Source of the DNA: Otis tarda
Taxonomy: Eukaryota; Chordata; Aves; Otidiformes; Otididae
NCBI GenBank assembly: GCA_026413225.1
Contig: JAPMTP010000074.1
Location: forward strand, 42,501 to 106,500
Length of the DNA stretch: 64,000 nt
Reading direction: 5' to 3'
This document shows positions 55,027-64,000 of this stretch, piece by piece (the stretch's first letter is position 1; each line of letters opens with the position of its first letter). Made by a program: the position numbers and the translations under genes. The notes beneath the pieces were generated by a model. It worked only from the letters and a program-made list of their open reading frames with translations. It had not been told where the DNA came from and made no database searches.

Positions 55027-55044
55027 GTCCCATCTGGGTCGCCA
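55027..55044 (-). other. Primer-binding site of the minus-strand ERV
   Basis: On minus it reads TGGCGACCCAGATGGGAC, a few bases after the LTR end. One base differs from the site at 45819-45836, which ties the two elements to one lineage. Confidence 0.7.
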
Positions 55045-55048
55045 AAAC

Positions 55049-55676
55049 TGTTACTGAAATCCGGAATAAAACCCCTTAACAGCAATGAGAAGTTAAGAAG
55101 CGGGCAGTCCTTTATTGCCGCACTGGGCACACAGGGGATCGCTCCACCCAGCGTGCGCACACCTGTTCGATCAACAGCGCAGTTAAATACACACCTGTTG
55201 TACATATTCACTAGATTTCCGAGAAATGTTATACATAAACATTAACTTTCCTGGAAGTCATTATCATATTCCTCCACCCACTTGCGCATGCTCGGTCTTT
55301 TGAGTCGAGGGTCTTCTGGTGGTCTTGGGGCTTGTCAGAGCGCCCCCTCCTCAAATTCGCTGGTCGAACCCCTCCTTGAAATCTCCATCTCTGGTCTTGA
55401 GCACAAGGTCGCGTTGTCCTTGATTCTTCTGGCTCCAGAGTGAGGGCTCAGGGCCTATTCTCTACAGGTGGTGTTTGGGACCTACCATTGTTCTGCCGCT
55501 CTTCTCAGTTACCCCAGACATGCTGGGTTGCCTTCGAACAAACGAGATACTGTAACAGCTCTAAGAGTCCCATTCCCTCTAAGGACAAAGAGATTTCATA
55601 TAAAATTTAACCTATGTGCCTACAGTTAGCAAGAACCACCTCATACTGATATTTAATTTTCAATGTCATGTACCAA
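55049..55676 (-). repeat. LTR of the minus-strand ERV
   Basis: A full-length relative of the solo LTR at 28828-29460, with reverse-complement agreement throughout (poly(A) region, GAGCGCCCCCTCCTCAAATT, ATATCAGTATGAGG). The outer end is slightly eroded (GGTACATGACAT instead of TGTTACGTGACAT). Confidence 0.9.
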
Positions 55677-56297
55677 AGCAGTCCCTTGGAAATGTACAGC
55701 TCTGGAACGGAATTCCTGTCATTTCCTTTAGGCACCGCCTGCGCTTACAGCCCACTTGTAGATTTGTGTTTTCCCCCCGAAGGTGCAGGAGGATTTGAGG
55801 ACCCCACTACTGGGCCTTTTCACAGCAGAGATTAAACTGAAGCTGGGCTGAAGATGTTTGAAATGGCCCGGACACGGCGTTTGGTGTGTTGAGAGCTGTT
55901 AACGCGGGTGCAGCAGGCGGTATGAATGGATGCACAGACACCTCCTTGCTGCAGGGTGAGCATCTCAAGTCCAGGAGGGGTCGGTCCTACTCTCAGGGCT
56001 ACAGAAGAATTTTCCTGCTGCAAGGCTCAAGTGGCGTCTGCTGTGCAATTGTCTGCGGTTCCACGGGAGCGGACAGATTTTTAAGAGCTCTTTCTAGTTT
56101 CCTTACCCCAAGTCTGGGCATTAAGGTTCTGACCAAGCGTCTCCATGCGGACCCACGGGGTTTCCTCCTAGGCTGGGGGCAGAGGTGGAGGGTCAGCTCT
56201 ACTCGTGCAGCAGGGACTGCGTTAAACCCCTCCCCTCCCGCTGCAGGAACGGCTGCAGACAGAGGTGCTAGGAAACAAACATCCAACCTGTAACGAG
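55677..56297. other. Intergenic, nothing identified
   Basis: No gene or repeat recognised. Short open frames on both strands lack family features. Confidence 0.4.
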
Positions 56298-58798
56298 TTA
56301 AGAAAGAAGCAGAGGTCTGGGAGAGGGCTGGGGCTGACGTGGGTGAGTGCAGGTGACGTGTCGTGGGGGATTCGTGCTCCTCTCATTCTCTGTCCAGGTT
56401 CCAGCAGCGGTCAGGGGGGCGTGGGGCACCTTTCCCCCGGAAGCCTCCCGGGTTCTGGCTGGCTTGTTGGGCACGTTGTTGCCATCCATTGCTTTTTGCT
56501 TGCTGCTGCCCGCTTGCTGCCTGCTGCTCCTTGCCCCCACCCCGTCCTTGTCTGGCTTCCCCTCCCACGAGGCTTCCGAGCGTTTTCCCACGTGGCACAG
56601 CCTCCTCTGCTTGGGTGAGCTGTTGTCCCACGGGGAGGTCTCTTGTGGCTTGGAGCCGCTGGCTGGCGCAGGGCGCTTGGCCTTCTTGCCGCCCGCCTCT
56701 CCTGCTGTGGGTGCCAGCTGGCAGGAGATGCTGGCCGGCAGCAGCGGCAAGCGAATTTGGGGCTTTCTGCGCAGCGCCTCCTCCAGCAGCTGGGCCAGGC
56801 AGGGCGGGTGGTGCTGGGGGGCAGCCGGGGGGCTGGGCAGGGGACTCAGCAGCGGGATGCGCAGGGGGCTTAGATGGGGACCGTCTGAAAGGTACTTCAG
56901 AGGAGCCTTCCGGGGACTGTCCCCAGCACTGTCCTCTGAAGTCTCGGCGGAAGTCTCTGGAGACCTCTCTGGAGAGCTCTCCGCAGAAGTCTCTGGCCAG
57001 CTCTCCCGGGAAGTCTCCCAGGGGCTCAGTGGCAGCCAGCTGGGAAGGTCTGCCGCCAGCCTGCCCTGCTTCCCCTCGGGGTCCTGCGAGGGGGACGCCG
57101 CCGCTGCCCAGAAGGGGTCGGTGTCCCCCAGCATGGCTTTCGCCAGGCGGTCCTTGGGGCAGCCCCCCTCCAGCCTGGACTCCAAGAAGTCAGGGACTTG
57201 GTTGAAGGAGGTGCTGCTGGCCGGGCTGCCGGGGACATCGGGGAAGGTGGTTTTGCTGTCCGTCAGCATCGCCGCCACCACTTGCTCCTTGTTGCAGCCG
57301 CCTTCTGCCCTGCACTCCAAGAGGTGGGGGAGCTTGTTGAGGGAGGTGGTCAAGCTGGGGACACTGGGGACGTCGGGGACAGTGTCCTCAGCATTCCCCA
57401 GCCCCGCTGCCCCCACTCACTCCTTGAGGCAGCTGCCCTCCGCCACGTACTCAGAGAGGTCGAGGAGCTCAGCGAGGGCCTCGGCAGTCAAGCTGGCGAC
57501 ATTGGCGGTCAAGGCGGTGTCCTGGCTGTCCCCTCGCTGCGCCTCAACAGCTTGGTCCTGGGGCAGCCGCCAACCACCACGTCCCCCGAGAAGTTGTGGT
57601 GCTCAGGAAGGAAAGCAGTGCTGGCGAGGCTGTTGGGGAAAAGCAGGACGTGAGGGACGGTGCCCTGGCTGTCCCCCAGCCCTGCCAGTGCCACTTGCTC
57701 CTGTGGGCAGCTGCACTCAACCACGGACTTGGAGAGGTCGGGGAGCTCCTGGAGGAAGGCGGTAAAGTTGGGGACATGAGGGACGGTGTCCTTGCTGTCC
57801 CCCAGGCCTGCCAGCACCACTCCTTCTTGATGGCAGCCGCCCTCCACCACGTACTGGGAGAGGTCAGGGAGCTCGTGGAGGAAGGCGGCCAAGCTGGGGC
57901 TGTCGGGGACACTGGGGACAGCGTCCTCAGCGTGCGCAGCGTGGGGTGGCTGAGCGAGTTGTTGCTGGTGGCGTGCGCTGGCTGCTCCGGAAAGGGCTGG
58001 GTGAGAGCGGCTGGCCCCTTCTCGGGCACGTGAGCAGGCTTGCCCGGAGCTTCCAGCGTGCTCAGCGCTGCAGGAAAAGCCAACACAGCCGAGCCAACCG
58101 TGGGGCGATCCAAGCTTTCCTCAGCTTGGCCACCCGCCTGCAGGCTCCGTCACCCCGCAAAGCTCACCCTTGGGCTTTGCTGTGGTTCTGCCAGTGGGCA
58201 GAGCGAGGACAGGCTGGCGTGGGCTGGCGGCAGGGACGCTGTTCTTGGTGGTCTCCCCGTCCTCGCTGGAGGCCTGCGATGGCTTCTGGGTGCTGCCGGG
58301 CAGGGTGTGGAGCACAGGGGGGCCCTGCACCCAATGCTGAGCCGCAGGGCGGCAGGGTGGCGGGGACCCGGGGCAGGCAGCGACATGCAGCGGGCGGGAG
58401 CCTGTGGGGTAGAGGGGCTCCCCCTGGACCACAGCCCACAGCCCCAGCCCCGTCGGCGGGTGGGACACCAGCGTCCCCCTCACCACCTGCTGTCCCCAGC
58501 CACGGGCAGGGGGACAGGAAGCAGGCACGGAGGGGAGCTGCACCCCGGGTGGGAGCTGCCAGCTTTCGGGGAGCTGCAGCAGCTGCCCCGCGGTGCCCAG
58601 GGGCCCTGGCACCCCGTGCCAGACGCTGGCCTGCGGCACCTGGTAGGTGACGGGCTGGACCTGGGCAGGCTTACAGGACCCCGGCAGCCCTGGAACAGAG
58701 GGCAGCACACAGGCAGGGACCGGCGGCGGCACGGCCGGAACCATGAAGCTCACACCGGGCACCTTGGGTGGCATCGGCAGCTGGAGAGGGAGCTTCTC
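56298..58798 (-). pseudogene. Minus-strand gene with ~40-residue tandem repeats, unrecognised, probably disrupted
   Basis: An exon at about 58798-58168 (acceptor TTCCCCCACAG and donor GTGAGC on minus) encodes a Pro/Val-rich region (PPKVPGVSFMVPAVPPP). After an acceptor near 58068 (CTTTTCCTGCAG) come about six degenerate repeats: a Leu-Pro-Asp-Leu-Ser core, then EGGC, then a hydrophobic block and GDS (for example ELPDLSQYVVEGGC, NKLPHLLECRAEGGC, QVPDFLESRLEGGC). An acidic/Ser-rich stretch (WETSRESWPETSAESS) and a basic, possibly nuclear-targeting end (GGKKAKRPAP, SPKQRRLC) follow, to a stop near 56300. A frame change after the third repeat and a TGA (57418-57420) in the fourth break the repeat array unless spliced around. 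Proline-rich and basic composition recalls nuclear proteins such as the NUT family, but I cannot confirm it. Confidence 0.45.
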
Positions 58799-59039
58799 TG
58801 TGGGGGAAGCAGAGAGGGGCGATGGGGTGAGCTATGGGCAGGTGGGGCTGATGGGGGTTTACCTGGAGGGCAGGAGCCCCAGGAGGAGCTGGAGCCTGCT
58901 GCTGTACCTGCCATGGCGGCTGGTCAGAGTGGGGTTTGTGGGGGGCAACCAGCCTGCGTCCCCATGGCGAGCACTGCGCCAGCACCTGCTTCAGCCAGCC
59001 TTGCCAGGGTTGGACTTTTCCTACCACAGCAACTTCCCA

Positions 59040-59215
59040 GCTCAAGGATTTCCTGTCCCGCTGATGATTTCCTGTCCCCCATGCTCATTTCCCATCCCCA
59101 CAATGGATTCCCATCCCAGCCATGACTTCTCAGCCCCGTCACGGTTTCCTACCCCAGTGATCTCCCATCCCCACCATTTCCCACCCCAAGCGTGATTTTT
59201 GCGGGGAGGTGAATT
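59040..59215. repeat. Degenerate simple repeat, TTTCCCATCCCCA type
   Basis: About seven loosely repeated 20-26-bp units (ATTTCCTGTCC, ATTTCCCATCCCCA, TTCCCATCCCAGCCATGA). Probably an old minisatellite in the 5' flank or intron of the minus-strand repeat gene. Confidence 0.6.
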
Positions 59216-60174
59216 TCCTGTCCAAGGGGAAGGGATGGGGCCAGCACCCGTGGCCTGGCCATGCCCACCTTTGTGTGCTGCTCCACCCTGCCCTGCAGTG
59301 GGGATGGGGCTGGTTTTGGCACTTTTGAGGTTTTGTGACCCTGTCCCTCTTCTGCCCCAGTGGGGCAACTGCTGTTCCCAGCTGTGGTGGAACTGGTGCC
59401 GATACTGTGCGGGCACGATGGGAGCTGTCACAAAAAGGCGACACCTGGCCCGTGCCATCCAAGGAGAGAGGCTGGGGCACAAAGTACGGCATCACAAGAG
59501 CAATTCTTGCAGTCGTGCATCTGAATGCGCGCACACACTCTGCTGTTCTGCAAAGCAACTCCAATTCTGTGGCATCGTCAGCCGATTCTTTCTTGATCCA
59601 GGCATCCCTGGAGTCGGTCTTGCTGCAGTTCCCTGTCTCTGCTGCCAGAGAAGGGCTCAGGCACTTGGGAGTTGTCCTTGTCTCTCTTCTGGTAGAGACC
59701 TGAAGCAGCTTGCCCCCAGAACAGACCTTCTTGTGCAGAGAAAGCCCTGAAAATGTAGAGCAAGTGCTTGCCGAACTCTCCTCTTGGACCCAGAGAATGA
59801 ATTATCTGGCTCCTCTGGGAACCTCGTGCTGCAAACATTTCTGAACCTAACAAGGACGTGTATCCTGAAGGATTGTTTGTCCTGGCCAGAGTAACAGGGT
59901 GGCTTAAAACTGGGACCCTCATGCGAACAAGTAGAGGAAGTTGTCGGTCCTTGGTTTTTCTTTTTAAGGCAGGCAAGTGTCTGCGTTCCTTCTTGTCCTC
60001 ATCTCCCTGACCTTTACCAGTTTTCCATAAAATAAGTCAGAATATAGATGTGGAGAGCTGACTGACCCTACTCTCTCCTTGCTGTCTGAATCCCATCCTG
60101 ACCTCCTGAGGCGTTTATTTAGCAGGCTGGAACAGCCTCATGCCCTAGCTGCAGCTCCCCGGCCATGCCTTGAC
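59216..60174. other. Intergenic, nothing identified
   Basis: No gene recognised. Open frames on both strands lack splice context and domain features. Confidence 0.4.
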
Positions 60175-60597
60175 CTGCAGCCGTTCCTCTCACAGAAATC
60201 CTTCACAACAGGCAGGCAGACGCCTCTCAGGGTCTCTTCACATCTCATTCCCATCTCATCTCCTCTCCGCTCCTTGCAGCCGGGCCGGGCCGAGTGAGGC
60301 CCAGACGCCGCCCGACGGGAGGCCAGAGGGTGAGGGGTGCAAGGCTCGCGCCTCCCCCTCCCTGCCCCCGCTCAGCTCCTTCACATCTTCTCTACTCTTT
60401 TTTTTTTTTTAATTTTTCCCTTCTTAAGTACGTTATCACAGAGGCGTTATCACAGAACATTCTGGTACCAATCGGCTCGGCCCTGGCCAGCAGCGGGTCC
60501 GTCCTAGGCCCGGCCGAGTCCACTGGACAAGGGGGAAACTTGTAGAAGCTTCTTACAGCAGCTGCCAGCGTAGCCCCCCCTCACTAAACAAAACCAG
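60175..60597 (-). mobile_element. Partial copy of the 1.1-kb LTR
   Basis: Matches 7012-7440 of the LTR at 6329-7446 (GCAGACGCCTCTCAGG, GGCCAGAGGGTGAGG, ACCAATCGGCTCGGCC, GGCCCGGCCGAGTCCACTG), ending AAACAAAACC. The repeat-rich and 3' parts are missing. Confidence 0.85.
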
Positions 60598-60879
60598 AAC
60601 AGAACGTGGCACAGCACAGGAAGAGAGAATTTGCTCAATACCTGCTCAGGCAGAGAGAGAGCTGAGTTGCTTTGTGCTCAGTGGTTTGGCTTGGCTTTCA
60701 GCACCAACTATGGACACTCAAAAACTGGCAGGCAGGCTAGCGTCTTAGGATCTATCCAAATTCAAATAAGGTTTATCATCACCAGCGGGCAGTGTCTAAG
60801 TTGGCTGGAAGGACTGAAGAAGTCCGTTTTTAAGGTCTGTAGCAGCAAAACGCAGACATCCACATTTTCCCTTTCCTTT
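60598..60879. other. Spacer, nothing identified
   Basis: Between the LTR fragment and the minus-strand coding stretch. It may be 3'-untranslated sequence of that stretch. Confidence 0.3.
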
Positions 60880-61271
60880 CTAATCTGCCATTCCCGATGT
60901 TTTAGGCGCTGGTTTTATACGGTTATATTGGGAACGCAAACGTTTCATAGAACTGTTTGTGAGTTTGAATACAATTCTGAGCATTGCCATTTCCCTGTCA
61001 TTCAGTAAAACCACATCCAACGCTATTTCCACCAAAAGCAACCTGACAGTCCTTCTCACAGGCCCTTCCAACCCAGCCCTCATGTCAAAGACCTTTGAAT
61101 GAGACTTCCAAACTCCTTGTACCAACAGCCAATGCGGACAGTCTAGAGCATCTCTAAAATCAGCTTCACTGAACACCGCCTGCAGTGTAAAGCCTTCCCC
61201 AACAAAGACCTTCCAGCTGGAAGGAAATTCAGGTATCTGAGCAGTATTTCTTGCGTCATCTCCTACGTCTG
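60880..61271 (-). pseudogene. Unrecognised coding exon or retrocopy end, truncated by an LTR
   Basis: A minus frame is open from the LTR border at 61271 to a TAG (60880-60882), about 130 codons with good protein character: IPEFPSSWKVFVGEGF, ALDCPHWLLVQGVWKSH, RTVRLLLVEIALDVVLLND and a basic C-terminus. The composition is not GC-driven. The LTR at 61272 cuts the upstream part. I do not recognise the family. It could be the last exon of a gene or a processed copy. Confidence 0.45.
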
Positions 61272-61952
61272 TGTCCTGATTTCAGCAGGGATGGAGTTAA
61301 TTTTCGCCTCAGTAGCTGGTGTGCTTTGGATTTCATCTGTGAAGACTGTTGGCAAAAACACTCTGATGACAGGAGTTGTTGTGAAGGAGACCATGGACAC
61401 TGTCTGGCTTGCCAAGTCTCATTAAAGTCTCGTTAACGTGCAGATGCGGGAAGCTGGGCAGAAGACAGACAGAATAACTGGCCCAAGCTGGCCAAAGAGA
61501 GTATTCCATGCCATGAACGTCATCCTCAGCATAGAAGTGGGGGTTGCCCATGGGAGGGGGCATCCATTCGGGCATTCCATTCTGGCATGCACCCTTGGCA
61601 TCCATCTTCTTTCCATCTCTCTTGCTTGCTGGCATCGTTCCCTCTCCCTTGCTGGCTTGCTCTCCCCCTTTGCTTGCTGCTCGGTGTCGTTCCGTGATCG
61701 CTGCTCGGGACGGGCTGGGTTGGTCATTCGGACATCGGATGGTGAGAAATCCTACACTGTCCATTTTGTATATTTTGTAGATGTTAATATCCTTACATTC
61801 TGTTATCCTTGTAGTTTTTAGTATTTCAGTAAACTGTTTTTATCTCAACCCACAAGTCTTCCTTTCTTCCCAGCTTCTCTCCCCCATCCCACTGGGCAGG
61901 GGGAGGGTGAGTGAGAAGCTGTGTGGTGACTTGGGCTAAACCACCACAGGAC
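61272..61952 (+). mobile_element. Solo LTR
   Basis: 681 bp, TGTCCTGATTTCAGCAGGG...AACCACCACAGGACA, with complementary TGTCCTG/CAGGACA ends. It is the reference copy in this window for the LTR fragments at 157-579 (reversed) and 21797 to about 22110. No internal viral sequence. It interrupts a minus-strand open frame on its left. Confidence 0.85.
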
Positions 61953-64000
61953 ACAGAAGGGTTTCCCCCAGCTCCCGAATCTGGAGCTTGCTTCCAAAGC
62001 AGAAAGGCAATGAAAAAAACTCTTGGCATGAATAATTGCAGTCAAAATTCGTTAGCAAGCAGTCTCAAGATAGATCAGAAAGCCGAGCCACAGCCCATCA
62101 GCTGGAACCCTTGTCAGTGCAGCAGAGCCAGCCCTGAGGAAAAAGGCACACAGCTTCTTCTGAAGAATACCAATCCGTGACGGCAAGCACTGAGAATGAA
62201 AACGTTTGGGTAAGGATTAATAACGGGCTGAGCAGATAGAAGTCCAGTGTGTGACAGGCTTGTCCTACCAGAGTGGCTGTCACGGCCAGGAGAAACTGCA
62301 GATCCTCCAGACAAAGTCCTTGCTGTTCAAGGAGCTTACAGCCAGCGCACAAGGGGACCTGGATTGTCACACGCGGTGACAAGGCCAAGGGAGCTGCGTG
62401 CAGGCCTCCCGCGCGCGGCTTGGACCACGTTTGCAACTGAAGCCTCTCTCTGAACCAGGAAACAGCAACGGTAAAGACCGTCCAAGAAGGTGAGAACCCA
62501 GCACCACCCCCGCTGAACAGGCTGTTCCCGTGCCCCTGTAGCCGTCGCTCACCAAGGACGGACCCTCACGGCAAGACGAGGGAGCCGTGGCTCCGGAGAA
62601 TGAACTCTCAAACCTCCCCAGCCTTCTCCCTCCTCTGCCTCACACGTTTGTTCCATGTTTGGTACAGAAACCCAGAAACAGAAACATGTAATACCTGCAC
62701 TCATTTGCAGGCCAAATGAAAATATGCAATAGCCAGGCAAAACAACATCCCTTCATCGACTCAGAAAAATACAGATATCCTTCAAAACAAAAGCGCACTT
62801 GGATGAGCTGCACAGCGAAAGCTGTTGGATCCTGGGGATTTCCACACACGCAAACATGAACACACCCGTGTGCACAAGAACGGCGGCACACAACTGGTGA
62901 ACTGCTTGTTGGGGTGGTTGTGCCCCAAAGCCTTTTTTAAAGGACTGTTAGCAAGGAACGGCTGGCACACCCCGTCAGCTGCGTGTTCTGTTGGCCTCTC
63001 CCGGCTGGTGGAAAGGGTTCCTGCGCTTGAATGTCTTCTGAAGGTCCTGCTGGGCATAAGCGTCTACAGCCACCGGCTCATTCTGTTAGCAAATTTCATT
63101 CTTCAGAGCTGAAGCCAGCTCTGCTCCCATCAGGAATCACAAGAGAGGGCTCGATGGCAATCCAAACTCTTGCCTAACGAGTGAGCACTGAACAGCCGCG
63201 GGCTGAGCGCAGCGCTGGCAGAAATGGCTCCGTTTGATCCTTCTGTCAGTGCCCGAAGGGCACAAAGAACTGGAACTCAGGAGATCAGCACGGCATTCGT
63301 GGGGATAGTTGCACAAATGAGATGGGAAAACCATTACCAGCCTTTGGCAAGGAAATTGGATCTCAGTCTTCACTCACTAATGTGCTAAAAACCCCTGAAG
63401 AGACCGACACGCAAAGGCTACAAGTGATGTTGAGAGGCTGTGGTTTCAACTGGGAAAAGGGGGCAAGTGCTGACAAACAACCCCATTTCATACCACCCCG
63501 AACGGTAAGGCAAGGCACCCAGGATTGCCCCCGCTTCACCATTAAGGACTAACATGCTGAAAAGCAACCATAAATCAACGAGATCTCAAAAGACAGTTTT
63601 TTGGGATGGTCACAGGAGGCGATAGGGCTCTGGGGCTTCCGCTACCGGTCAACCCTTGCTGCCAGGGAGTGAAGGACTTGGTGTTATTCTGCATCCCAGC
63701 GCACCCAGCTCAGCTGCCAGAAATCAAGGTGTGGTTTTCCTTGCTCTGACTTTCTACATGGGCACTATTAATCTCTGCCCGCTAAGTCCCAAATTGTTTC
63801 TCTATTAGAATGCAACTCTGCAACATACTCTACTTTTACAACCACTAATTTGATGGATCCAGCTTAAATTAAGATGAATAGACACCAATTAGAACTCTTT
63901 TAATAGACTACAGGTGAGGGGCAGCTTTGTCCAGGGACCTCCCAAGGGGGCACAGGTCACTGGGGAGGGGGGAGGCCCCTGAGGTGGTAGACCCAGGAGA
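61953..64000. other. Intergenic, nothing identified
   Basis: About 2 kb of unique-looking, moderately AT-rich sequence. I see no convincing exon, repeat family or RNA gene on either strand. Confidence 0.45.

Larger units (their letters stand above)
53426..55676 (-). mobile_element. Minus-strand ERV1-like element, gag-deleted and 3'-truncated
   Basis: Read on minus: LTR (55676-55049), primer-binding site (55044-55027), leader, then straight into the end of protease and RT, ending at about 53426 where the CCAAT array starts. Gag and most of protease are missing, and no second LTR is present. Its LTR is of the same family as the solo LTR at 28828-29460. Confidence 0.85.

Noticed and set aside
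56347-57765. Long plus open frame (472 codons) opposite the minus-strand repeat gene
   Set aside because: The plus translation is low-complexity (Ser/Gly/Leu/Arg) while the minus strand shows coherent repeats, acidic and basic segments and splice borders. The plus frame is the antisense shadow.
1-64000. tRNA, rRNA or microRNA genes
   Set aside because: No cloverleaf with A and B boxes, no rRNA core motifs and no convincing hairpin was recognised by eye. A covariance-model scan would be needed to exclude small RNAs.

Overview
The window is vertebrate, almost certainly bird, nuclear DNA. It carries CR1 LINE fragments in both orientations, several avian-type endogenous retroviruses (ERVs) and solo LTRs, and a degenerate interstitial telomere tract. 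Its genes are intron-containing with GT-AG junctions. Species and chromosome cannot be read from the sequence. GC-rich genes with short introns, segmental duplication and dense retroelements fit a microchromosome, subtelomeric or W-type region, but that is inference.

Layout: 0-3.4 kb holds a broken, transposon-riddled copy (copy A) of a maestro heat-like repeat (MROH) gene. 3.4-8 kb holds a solo LTR, a promoter-like CCAAT/X-box module, a CR1, a 1.1-kb LTR and a telomere-like tract. 10.4-31.5 kb is a USP36-like deubiquitinase gene. Its catalytic exons lie at 11.0-16.8 kb and its conserved C-terminal exons at 30.9-31.3 kb. The 14 kb between them contain a chimeric MROH-derived gene (18.0-20.5 kb), a complete but degenerate lysine-tRNA-primed provirus (20.57-27.02 kb, 6-bp target duplication), an inverted CCAAT-box array and another solo LTR. 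31.8-34.3 kb holds a minisatellite, a probable retrocopy and short degenerate repeats. 34.66-44.72 kb is an apparently intact 19-exon MROH gene (777 codons, every junction phase-compatible).

45.2-51.6 kb is a decayed gammaretrovirus-like ERV with two dissimilar LTRs. 52.3-53.4 kb is a CpG-rich, CCAAT/X-box promoter-like region. 53.4-55.7 kb is a minus-strand, gag-deleted ERV whose LTR family also supplies the solo LTR at 28.8 kb. 56.3-58.8 kb holds a minus-strand repeat-protein gene or pseudogene that I do not recognise. The remainder holds LTR fragments, one unrecognised minus-strand coding exon cut by an LTR, and about 2 kb with nothing identifiable.

Two host families, MROH HEAT-repeat proteins and a USP36-like deubiquitinase, are interleaved with promoter-like modules (NF-Y CCAAT boxes plus RFX X-boxes) that have been duplicated and inverted along with gene fragments. 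No prokaryote-type system, CRISPR array or rRNA/tRNA gene was seen. The most unusual content is the repeated promoter module, the exon-shuffled MROH gene and the split USP36-like gene.
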